Shown here one piece after another: positions 18,250 to 24,571 of a stretch of 24,571 nucleotides of DNA. The stretch spans positions 1 to 24,571 of the IMG/VR virus record IMGVR_UViG_3300024273_001473; one strand, 5' to 3'. This stretch comes from a virus. Both the position numbers and the translations under genes were made by a program. A model generated the notes under the pieces. That model was not told where the DNA came from. It was given only the letters and a program-made list of their open reading frames with translations, and made no database searches. Each line of letters begins with the position of its first letter. The first letter of the stretch is position 1.

Positions 18250-18861
18250 ATGACAGAGATTAATGAACTAAACGGAATACATGTAGAAGGTCATATCAAA
18301 ATTCATGATCCTTCTACAGGTGAAATTTTTATAAACAAGCGTAATGCAATACATTACGAAAATATGAGTTTGGCATTAGCCGAGAGTCTTGCTAACCAAG
18401 GACAAGGATTTATATACGAAATGAGTTTTGGTAATGGAGGAACAAGTGTTGATCCTACTGGAATTATTACGTACCTAACTCCTAACACCACTGGCACTAA
18501 TGCAAGTCTTTACAATCAAACTTATACAAAAGTAGTTGACGATACTAGTGTTAACAACACTGACCCTACTAGGAATAAAACTGAAATTAGGCACGTTAGT
18601 GGTACTAATTATACTGACATTGTAGTAAGTTGTTTGCTGGATTACGGCGAACCAGACGGCCAAGATGCATACGATACTGCAAGCAATACTGAGCAGTTAT
18701 ATGTATTTGACGAACTAGGATTGCGTAGTTATAGCAGTTCTGGTGCCGGAAGATTAATAACACATGTTATTTTTCACCCTGTACAAAAAAGTTTAAACAG
18801 ATTGATTCAAATTGACTATACTGTAAGAGTACAAAGTCTAAGTGGATTTAATGAGGTATAA
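18250..18861 (+). CDS. conserved phage virion protein of unknown role (203 residues)
   Basis: The protein starts NGIHVEGHIKIHDPSTGEI near residue 8, continues with the striking NAIHYENMSLALAESLANQ near 27-45, then MSFGNGGTSVDPTGIITYL, LLDYGEPDGQ and VFDELGLRSY. I associate this pattern with an unnamed structural protein near the baseplate and fibre genes of marine T4-like phages; it does not resemble T4 gp8, which is longer. No signal peptide, membrane segment or catalytic motif is visible. The start ATG has GAGGTG five bases upstream. Only two bases separate its stop from the next start (TAATAATG), and the GAGG for that gene is inside this one, so the two are probably co-translated. A wedge-periphery or fibre-attachment role is a guess from position. 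Confidence 0.75.
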   Translation: MTEINELNGIHVEGHIKIHDPSTGEIFINKRNAIHYENMSLALAESLANQGQGFIYEMSFGNGGTSVDPTGIITYLTPNTTGTNASLYNQTYTKVVDDTSVNNTDPTRNKTEIRHVSGTNYTDIVVSCLLDYGEPDGQDAYDTASNTEQLYVFDELGLRSYSSSGAGRLITHVIFHPVQKSLNRLIQIDYTVRVQSLSGFNEV

Positions 18862-18863
18862 TA

Positions 18864-20909
18864 ATGGCATATGAAATAAATTTTACCGACAGTGTTAACA
18901 AAGGAAGCATTACAGTCGAGGATCAAACAGCTAACACTGAAACTAGCTTGACTCTTCCTGGACGTAACCTTACTGATTACGGAACCAAAATATTAGAAAA
19001 CTTTTTGCACTTGTTGGAAAATTTTGCCAATACTTCAAGCCCTGAAAATCCAGTAGAAGGTCAGCTATGGTATGATAATACAAGTGGTATTGATCAACTA
19101 AAGCTGTATGACGGAGCCAACTGGGTTAGTGCAGGCGGACTTAAAAAAGCAAGTAGTGCTCCGGCAGCAGAGCAAAGTTTGATAGGTGATCTTTGGGTAG
19201 ACACTAGTAATCAACAAGTTTATTTGTACAGCGGCAGCGGCTGGACTCTTGTAGGCCCTGCCTTTGCCGAAGGTGCTGGTACCGGATCTAGATTTGAAAA
19301 TATTATTAGTACAACAAACAGCGAAGTTCCATGCATTTTAAATTATGTCAACAACATTGTTGTGAGTATTATTAGTTCGGTTCAGTTTACACCTAAACTT
19401 ACTATATCAGGATTCGGAACAATATATCCTGGAAATAATCTTTCTAATAATATCAATGGCTCTGCCGGAAAATACTACGGCATGGCACAGAAAGCAGAAA
19501 CATTGTATGTTAACGATACAGTAGGTTCGGTTGCAGGTAGTCAGTTTGCAAGATTAAATGCAACAAATATTTTCTTACAGCCAATCCGCGTACGAAACAA
19601 CGGCGGCATTGATATAGGGGAAACACAAACATTAGTGCTTAGTGTTACTGGCAGCAACGCATTAATTACAAACAAATCCACTGATGGCTATATAGGTTTT
19701 AAAGTACAAAACAATATCACTGCTCTTAGAATAAGAAACGATGGAAAAATTGGCATCTTAAATGAGTCTCCTCAAGAGGCACTTGATGTAACTGGAAATA
19801 CGTTAGTATCCGGTACTATTATTAATAATGACACAACTCAGAGTACCAGTATAAGCACAGGTTCGTTGATCACAGCTGGCGGCCTTGGCGTTGCTAAAAA
19901 TTTAAATGTAGGCGGAAATTTTGCAGTAATAGGCAGCATTACTGGTACAAATATAATACCGGATGTTACTAATTCTAGAAATATCGGGTCATCCAATTTA
20001 ACATATAATAATATTTACGCTCAGACATTTAGAGGTTCAGTAGTCGGCGATGTAGTAGGAAATATAACAGGTACATCTTCGTCTGCTGGGAAATTAAACA
20101 GTACAACAACATTTACAATCACCGGCGATGTTATAACAACTGCTCCTGTAACATTTGATGGACAAACCGGCGGATTAACAAAAGAATTTAATGTTACATT
20201 AGACGAATCGTTTTTTACAGGAAAGACAGAATATCTTGATGATATTTCTGGAACAGAAAAAATACTTATTCGTAAAACTACTACAGAAATTGGCGATAGT
20301 CAACCTATTAATGATTTTTACATTAGCACAGTGGACGCAATCACTTCCACTGTTCCTACTTTTGCTCCTGGCATGATAATGCCTTATGCAGGAACAACTG
20401 CACCTAGTCGTTGGAGAATGTGCAACGGCAATCCTATATCGCTAGGTGATACACAGTATGCTACATTATATAGTCTTATTGGATTTACATACGGCGGCAG
20501 TATAGGGTTGGGCTATTTTAACTTGCCAGATATGAGAGGCAGACTTCCAGTCGGTCGTCTTGACGGCGCAACTAGATCGTTGTCTACAGACGAAGATAGA
20601 ATTTATGACGACGGAGCAGCATCAATCTTAGGTGCTGTTGGCGGCGCACAACGTAGAACTATCTCAATTTCAAACTTGCCAGATCACGGACACTCGTTAA
20701 TGGGAGACGCCGGTACACAATTTTATGCAGTAACTGGTGTTACCGGAGTATCTGACAGTAATATAACTGGTATAAGTATTACTGGCGGTGCTATCGGAAC
20801 AGGGTTAACAGTATCAGGCAGCATTGACGGCTATACAACGCAAGACGAGCTTGTAACAGTACCACCGTTCTTAACACTTAATTATATCATCTATACAGGA
20901 GTCGTTTAA
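18864..20909 (+). CDS. tail-fibre-like protein with C-terminal tail-collar domain (fibre paralog 1)
   Basis: A 681-residue fibre-like protein. Residues about 1-133 form the region shared with the next two genes (LLENFANTSSPENPVEGQLWYD and a second copy-like GDLWVDTSNQQ). A second shared stretch follows, then a shaft of short beta repeats (VTGNTLVSGT, ITAGGLGVAKNLNVGG, SRNIGSSNLTYNNIYAQTF). The C-terminus is a phage tail-collar domain like that of T4 short tail fibre gp12: PSRWRMCNGNPI with Cys520, then FNLPDMRGRLPVGR, and LPDHGHSL giving an H-x-H at 608 and 610. In gp12-like tips such histidines bind a metal on the trimer axis. A likely role is receptor binding or irreversible attachment. The gene is joined to the next by a TAATG overlap with AGGAG at 20897-20901. 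Full gp12 equivalence is not shown. Confidence 0.85.
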   Translation: MAYEINFTDSVNKGSITVEDQTANTETSLTLPGRNLTDYGTKILENFLHLLENFANTSSPENPVEGQLWYDNTSGIDQLKLYDGANWVSAGGLKKASSAPAAEQSLIGDLWVDTSNQQVYLYSGSGWTLVGPAFAEGAGTGSRFENIISTTNSEVPCILNYVNNIVVSIISSVQFTPKLTISGFGTIYPGNNLSNNINGSAGKYYGMAQKAETLYVNDTVGSVAGSQFARLNATNIFLQPIRVRNNGGIDIGETQTLVLSVTGSNALITNKSTDGYIGFKVQNNITALRIRNDGKIGILNESPQEALDVTGNTLVSGTIINNDTTQSTSISTGSLITAGGLGVAKNLNVGGNFAVIGSITGTNIIPDVTNSRNIGSSNLTYNNIYAQTFRGSVVGDVVGNITGTSSSAGKLNSTTTFTITGDVITTAPVTFDGQTGGLTKEFNVTLDESFFTGKTEYLDDISGTEKILIRKTTTEIGDSQPINDFYISTVDAITSTVPTFAPGMIMPYAGTTAPSRWRMCNGNPISLGDTQYATLYSLIGFTYGGSIGLGYFNLPDMRGRLPVGRLDGATRSLSTDEDRIYDDGAASILGAVGGAQRRTISISNLPDHGHSLMGDAGTQFYAVTGVTGVSDSNITGISITGGAIGTGLTVSGSIDGYTTQDELVTVPPFLTLNYIIYTGVV

Positions 20910-22729
20910 TGAGTTATAAAATTAATACAACTGATGGAACACTATTAGTTGACTTGGTAGATGGTAACATTGATACCGATACAACTAATTTAACATTAGT
21001 AGGAAAAAACTACACAGGGTACGGAGAGTACTTTAACGAGAACTTTGTAAAATTATTAGAAAATTTTAAAAACGTCTCGGCACCTTCAACTCCTCTTACT
21101 GGGCAGTTATGGTACGATACCAGCGAAGGTCGTCTGCGAGTATTCGACGGCGAGCAATGGAAATCAACTGATACTACTGTTGTTGCTGCTTCTCGACCAA
21201 GTTTACTGTCAGGAGACATCTGGATTGATAGTGCAAACAATCAAATCTGGTTTAACGATGGCACTGATACTACTTTAGCTGGACCTGGTTATACTGCTGA
21301 CCAAGGAGAAACAGGCTGGTCAGTGATTACACTTACTGACATATTTGGCATTAACAAGACTGTTTCTCGTTTGATGATTGGCGGCTCACCGGTTGCAATC
21401 TACAGTAAAGAAACATTTACCGCAGCAAGTATCTCAGACAATCTGCAATACCTTGAAGGGTTTGCGTCGGCAATAAAAATTGGAATAAACATCAACACTG
21501 CGTATAGTGACTTTAGTTTTTATGGACCCGCTGATTACACCTACAGATTTTTAGATAGCGGTGACAATCCATTTACTCCTGACGATTTTCTTAAAGTTGC
21601 ATCCAACAATACAACAACAGGCACATTGCATGTTAAAAACGATAATGGGTTGATTGTTGGGGATGACAGTGACTTTTTAATAAACGTATTAGGAACTGAT
21701 GTAGTACTAAGAAATCAATTAAGTAATACTGACTTTAAAATTCAAGTTACTCAAGGCGGCGCACCTGCTGATGCTATTACAGTTAAAACACAATCTAACA
21801 GAATTGGAATATGGCAATCCTCGCCTCAGTACGATGTTGATTTAAACGGCGACGTTAGAATTACAGGAAACTTAATTGTCGAAGGTGATACCACAAGTTT
21901 AGATGTGTTGACATTAAGAGTTGAAGACAAGCTAATTGAATTAGCAGTGACATCCGACAGTACATTGTTAACCGACGTTGAAGTAGATGGCGCCGGAATT
22001 TCTGTTAGGGTATCTGGCAACGACAAGACAATAACATGGAATAATACCTACAACAGCTGGGATCACAGTTGCAATGTTAATGTGCCAGAAGGGTTTGCCT
22101 ATAAAATTGCAGATACCAACATATTAACTTCCACAGTACTTGGCGCAACTGTTTCTAGTGCAGTCGGTCTAACACAAATTGGTACATTAACTAACCTTGA
22201 TGTTGACAACATTAATTTAAATGGTACAACAATTACAACAACTGGTTCTCTAACTATTAATAGTGGCGGCGACATAAACATCTCCAACAATAGAAAAATT
22301 ATTGGTGTAGGATCACCGGATACCAGCGACGATCCAGATGTAGTTGCAACCAAAGGATATGTCGACGACATATATTTAGATAGAGATGAATATCTCTCTT
22401 TGGATATCACAGGACTGAGCAATGCACAAGTTGCAGCAGTAGTCGGCGATCTTATTCCAGAAACAACTAAAAATACCGGCGTGTATTGTTTAGTTCACGG
22501 TACTTACTACAGTGGAACATACGATTACAATGCAGCAGACGGGCTAACAAAAAGTTTTGTTGCAGTTGATAAAAACGGTTCGGAAAACCAGTCGGTAATA
22601 CAGGACTTTAGTTTTGTTGCACAAACTGCACAACCGGTTACTTTAACAGTAACTAGAAGTTTAAAAAGATTTATTATCAATGGCGTAGGACAGTGGGTAC
22701 ATGAGTCCGATCTTGTATCAAGCGTTTAA
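20909..22729 (+). CDS. tail-fibre-like protein with unrecognised C-terminus (fibre paralog 2)
   Basis: A 606-residue paralog of its two neighbours. Residues 1 to about 126 carry the shared N-terminus: NENFVKLLENF, PLTGQLWYDTSEGRLRVFDG, SGDIWIDSANNQ. A shared middle part begins at WSVITLTDIF. The shaft includes LNGDVRITGNLIVEGD and LTLRVEDKLIEL (about 311-345), a pattern common in marine phage fibres, and VATKGYVDD near 479-486, which in fibres usually marks the junction between the shaft and the C-terminal part. The last 110 or so residues (from LSLDITGLSNAQVAAVVGD to GVGQWVHESDLVSSV) match nothing I know. The start overlaps the previous stop (TAATG). A fibre or fibre-adaptor role is inferred from the shared N-terminus and position. 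Confidence 0.8.
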   Translation: MSYKINTTDGTLLVDLVDGNIDTDTTNLTLVGKNYTGYGEYFNENFVKLLENFKNVSAPSTPLTGQLWYDTSEGRLRVFDGEQWKSTDTTVVAASRPSLLSGDIWIDSANNQIWFNDGTDTTLAGPGYTADQGETGWSVITLTDIFGINKTVSRLMIGGSPVAIYSKETFTAASISDNLQYLEGFASAIKIGININTAYSDFSFYGPADYTYRFLDSGDNPFTPDDFLKVASNNTTTGTLHVKNDNGLIVGDDSDFLINVLGTDVVLRNQLSNTDFKIQVTQGGAPADAITVKTQSNRIGIWQSSPQYDVDLNGDVRITGNLIVEGDTTSLDVLTLRVEDKLIELAVTSDSTLLTDVEVDGAGISVRVSGNDKTITWNNTYNSWDHSCNVNVPEGFAYKIADTNILTSTVLGATVSSAVGLTQIGTLTNLDVDNINLNGTTITTTGSLTINSGGDINISNNRKIIGVGSPDTSDDPDVVATKGYVDDIYLDRDEYLSLDITGLSNAQVAAVVGDLIPETTKNTGVYCLVHGTYYSGTYDYNAADGLTKSFVAVDKNGSENQSVIQDFSFVAQTAQPVTLTVTRSLKRFIINGVGQWVHESDLVSSV

Positions 22730-22731
22730 TA

Positions 22732-22739
22732 GATAAATA
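22732..22739 (+). promoter_or_regulatory. candidate late promoter core (GATAAATA) before fibre paralog 3
   Basis: GATAAATAC begins three bases after the TAA at 22727-22729, one base off TATAAATA. Transcription would start near 22745, leaving a leader of about 23 bases with AAGGGTG before the ATG at 22768. The spacing is good for a late promoter. Motif-based inference. Confidence 0.55.
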
Positions 22740-22751
22740 CTAATGTTGCAT

Positions 22752-22758
22752 AAGGGTG
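22752..22758 (+). promoter_or_regulatory. ribosome binding site that decides the start of fibre paralog 3
   Basis: AAGGGTG lies upstream of two in-frame starts: a GTG at 22756, which is part of this motif, and an ATG at 22768. Because the GTG overlaps the binding site and the ATG gives MAYTIN, matching MAYEIN and MSYKIN in the paralogs, the ATG is preferred. Confidence 0.65.
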
Positions 22759-22767
22759 ATTTCAAAA

Positions 22768-24222
22768 ATGGCATATACTATTAATAGATATAACGGCACT
22801 GTTCTAACAACAGTTGAAGACGGTACGGTAAACACCGCCACTGAATTAAAACTCATTGGTAAAAATTACGCAGGATATGGCGAGGCCCAAAACGAAAACT
22901 ATTTGTTTTTGTTAGAGAATTTTGCTAATTCGGCTTCTCCTACTAAACCACTTAGCGGAATGCTATGGTATGATAGCGGAAATGCAAAGTTGAGATTTTA
23001 CGACGGCGCAGCATGGAAAACCACAGGCGGCGCTGAAGTTTCTGCCTCTGCTCCTGCCACGGCTGTCGAGGGCGATTTTTGGTGGGATACTACATCAAAC
23101 CAATTAAAAGCAAAAAATGCTGCCGGCGAATGGGTACTTATTGGTCCTCAAAGCGCAGGTACTGGGTTAACACAAATGACAAGTATTACCCTTACTGACA
23201 CACTTAGTACTACTCATGCAGTAATTGCCGCAACAATCAACGATGAAGTTGTATATATTATCAGTGATTCCGAATTTACAATTGCCGCAGCAGATGCAAT
23301 TGATGGCTTCGACGTTGTTAGAAAAGGATTAACTCTTGTTAATACAACAGCAGCAACCGCAGGTGTTACCACTGGTGATTTTTATTACTGGGGAACATCA
23401 AGTAACGCATTAAAACTCAACGGGTTTGCATCATCTGCGTTTGTTCAAACAAGCAATCCTTCTTTTGAAAATCTAGTGTCGTTTGATGACACCGGCTTAA
23501 CAATCGGCAACGATGTAGATTTAACAATTAACATTGACACTGATGACCAAACGCCAGTTGTTAAACTTGAAAGAAACTTGTTGAGAATTAAAGACAGTTC
23601 GAATGCAATTATTACAACTTTTGAAAGCACCGGTATTCTTCCAGGAACCACTAACTCTTACAATTTAGGATCTGTATCTAAAAATTGGGCAACTGTATAT
23701 GCAACTACGTTTAACGGTACAGCAACAAAAGCAGATCAACTAAAACTAGGTGCTTCGTACGTTTCGTCATCTACTGCTGCAATCGTTAGCACCATTGCAG
23801 CTAGGGATTCAAACGGTGACTTAACAGCAGTAGTATTCAATGGTACTGCAACCAAAGCACGTTATGCTGATTTAGCAGAAAAGTATTCAACATCTGAAGA
23901 ACTACCCTTTGGTACAGTAGTTGCAGTATGCGGCCACGAAGACCACGAAGTAGCACCTGCAAACCGCGGCGCTATTGCAATTGGTGTTGTATCAACTGAT
24001 CCTGCTGTTATGATGAACAGCGAAGCAGAAGGACAATACATTGGTCTTAAAGGACGCCTGCCTGTTCGTATTATTGGCGCTGTCAAAAAAGGACAAGCTG
24101 TTTATGTTGACGACAATGGATGTGCAAGCACATCAATCAACGGCGGTTGCATAGTAGGAATTGCATTAGAAACAGACTTGAACGAGGCCGAGAAGCTAGT
24201 TGAGTGCGTACTTAAAGTATAA
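22768..24222 (+). CDS. tail-fibre-like protein with YADLAEKY-type C-terminal domain (fibre paralog 3)
   Basis: From the ATG at 22768 the protein has 484 residues. The shared N-terminus is clear: MAYTINRYNGTVL, NENYLFLLENFANSASPTKP, MLWYDSGNAKLRFYDG, GDFWWDTTSNQ, followed by the shared middle part from SITLTDTLSTTHAV. The shaft contains NLGSVSKNWATVYATTFNG, a common phage-fibre pattern, and the segment FNGTATKA occurs twice. The C-terminal domain (about 366-484) begins YADLAEKYS and includes LPFGTVVAV, IAIGVVSTDPAVMMNS, GRLPVRIIGAVKKGQAVY. This type is frequent at fibre ends of large phages and is loosely like the G2/IMC-type C-terminal domains; whether it self-cleaves cannot be told. It carries four cysteines (388, 452, 461, 480) and C-x-H-x-x-H at 388-393. 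An own late promoter lies upstream. Confidence 0.82.
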   Translation: MAYTINRYNGTVLTTVEDGTVNTATELKLIGKNYAGYGEAQNENYLFLLENFANSASPTKPLSGMLWYDSGNAKLRFYDGAAWKTTGGAEVSASAPATAVEGDFWWDTTSNQLKAKNAAGEWVLIGPQSAGTGLTQMTSITLTDTLSTTHAVIAATINDEVVYIISDSEFTIAAADAIDGFDVVRKGLTLVNTTAATAGVTTGDFYYWGTSSNALKLNGFASSAFVQTSNPSFENLVSFDDTGLTIGNDVDLTINIDTDDQTPVVKLERNLLRIKDSSNAIITTFESTGILPGTTNSYNLGSVSKNWATVYATTFNGTATKADQLKLGASYVSSSTAAIVSTIAARDSNGDLTAVVFNGTATKARYADLAEKYSTSEELPFGTVVAVCGHEDHEVAPANRGAIAIGVVSTDPAVMMNSEAEGQYIGLKGRLPVRIIGAVKKGQAVYVDDNGCASTSINGGCIVGIALETDLNEAEKLVECVLKV

Positions 24223-24225
24223 ATA
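24218..24225 (+). promoter_or_regulatory. perfect T4-type late promoter core TATAAATA
   Basis: TATAAATA is an exact match to the T4 late consensus. It covers the TAA stop (24220-24222) of fibre paralog 3. Transcription would start near 24231, followed by AGGAG at 24241-24245 and an ATG at 24252. This is the best promoter candidate in the window. Confidence 0.7.
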
Positions 24226-24251
24226 AAAGTAGTATATTACAGGAGACTCAA

Positions 24252-24571
24252 ATGGCAGTCGGCGAAATCATATCCGTTGCACGTTACAATGCAATGCAAG
24301 TAAAAATTAGGAATGTGCTGGCCGGTGTCGGCACTTCCGGTCAATTTGGATATGGCCAAGACCCTATAAAGAGTAGTCCAGTTGCATCTACTAATACTGT
24401 AAATGCAACTCACATGCAAAACTTAAAATTAGATTTAATTGATGCATATGTACACCAAACTGGATCTATCCCAGGATTAACAAATATTGTTACTTCTGAG
24501 GATATTACAGATGCAGTTTATATAGAATACGAAAATATTGTAAATTTAGTATACAATAATAAAACTGATAT
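24252..24571 (+). CDS. N-terminal part of a phage structural protein (runs off the right edge)
   Basis: The frame is open from the ATG at 24252 to the window end, giving 106 complete codons. AGGAG lies six bases before the ATG and a perfect late-promoter core lies further upstream, so the start is well supported. The protein begins MAVGEIISVARYNAMQVKIR, then NVLAGVGTSGQFGYGQ and a helical stretch NATHMQNLKLDLIDAYVHQ. A leading Y-N-x-x-Q/R-x-K-I followed by a Gly-rich G-Y-G-Q is a pattern I associate with structural or fibre-associated proteins in marine T4-like phages. It does not have the N-terminus shared by the three upstream fibre paralogs. The rest of the gene is outside the window, so size and function are unknown. 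Confidence 0.75.
   Translation, partial: MAVGEIISVARYNAMQVKIRNVLAGVGTSGQFGYGQDPIKSSPVASTNTVNATHMQNLKLDLIDAYVHQTGSIPGLTNIVTSEDITDAVYIEYENIVNLVYNNKTD

Noticed and set aside
22099-22422. 107-residue open frame on the - strand within fibre paralog 2
   Set aside because: Composition (long runs of S, V, P and T) is what is expected from the reverse of Thr/Asn/Gly-rich fibre repeats; no supporting signals.
22756-22758. GTG start for fibre paralog 3
   Set aside because: It overlaps the ribosome binding site, and the ATG four codons later gives the N-terminus shared with both paralogs.
1-24571. CRISPR array, tRNA, insertion sequence or integrase
   Set aside because: No spaced direct repeats, cloverleaf, transposase or recombinase motifs were seen on either strand.

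Overview
This window looks like the baseplate and tail-fibre part of the late structural region of a T4-like, contractile-tailed phage (myovirus). Every gene is on the + strand. The DNA is AT-rich, genes are packed end to end, and the longest gap between genes is about 50 bases. The gene order (a gp25-like protein, a gp6-like protein, a giant protein, then fibre-like proteins) and many of the protein motifs match, from memory, the marine T4-like phages of cyanobacteria and SAR11-type hosts. The window has no host-derived metabolic gene, tRNA or integrase, so the exact host cannot be named.

Layout. Bases 2-433 hold the 3' end of an unrecognised gene. Bases 441-887 encode a gp25-like baseplate wedge protein and 939-4373 a long gp6-like wedge protein. 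Bases 4373-18229 are one uninterrupted reading frame for a giant virion protein of 4,618 residues, more than half of the window. It begins with a domain typical of marine T4-like phage baseplate proteins. It goes on through a cupredoxin-like fold that has lost its metal ligands, carbohydrate-binding-like modules, an FG-GAP-type propeller, paired G-x-G-Y modules and many beta-sandwich repeats. Bases 18250-18861 encode a conserved-looking 203-residue protein of unknown role. Three paralogous fibre-like proteins follow (18864-20909, 20909-22729, 22768-24222). They share an N-terminal region and differ completely at their C-termini: a tail-collar domain with an H-x-H motif, an unrecognised end, and a YADLAEKY-type end. 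The start of a further structural gene (24252 onward) runs off the right edge.

Expression. Matches to the T4-type late promoter core (TATAAATA and close variants) sit in four of the gaps: before the gp6 gene, before the 203-residue gene, before the third fibre paralog and before the last gene. In two of these the upstream TAA stop codon is part of the promoter core. At the other junctions genes are joined by TAATG overlaps or a two-base gap, suggesting translational coupling. Inferred transcription units are gp6 + giant; 203-aa + fibre 1 + fibre 2; fibre 3; and the last gene.

How the genes work together. gp25 and gp6 form the core of the baseplate wedge that joins sheath to baseplate. No gene resembling T4 gp7, gp8, gp9, gp10 or gp11 lies between gp6 and the fibres, so the giant protein probably does the peripheral-wedge work and may help carry host-recognition modules. 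The fibre paralogs probably dock through their common N-terminus and present different tips to the host surface. The least understood parts are the giant protein's module content and the three-way fibre set.
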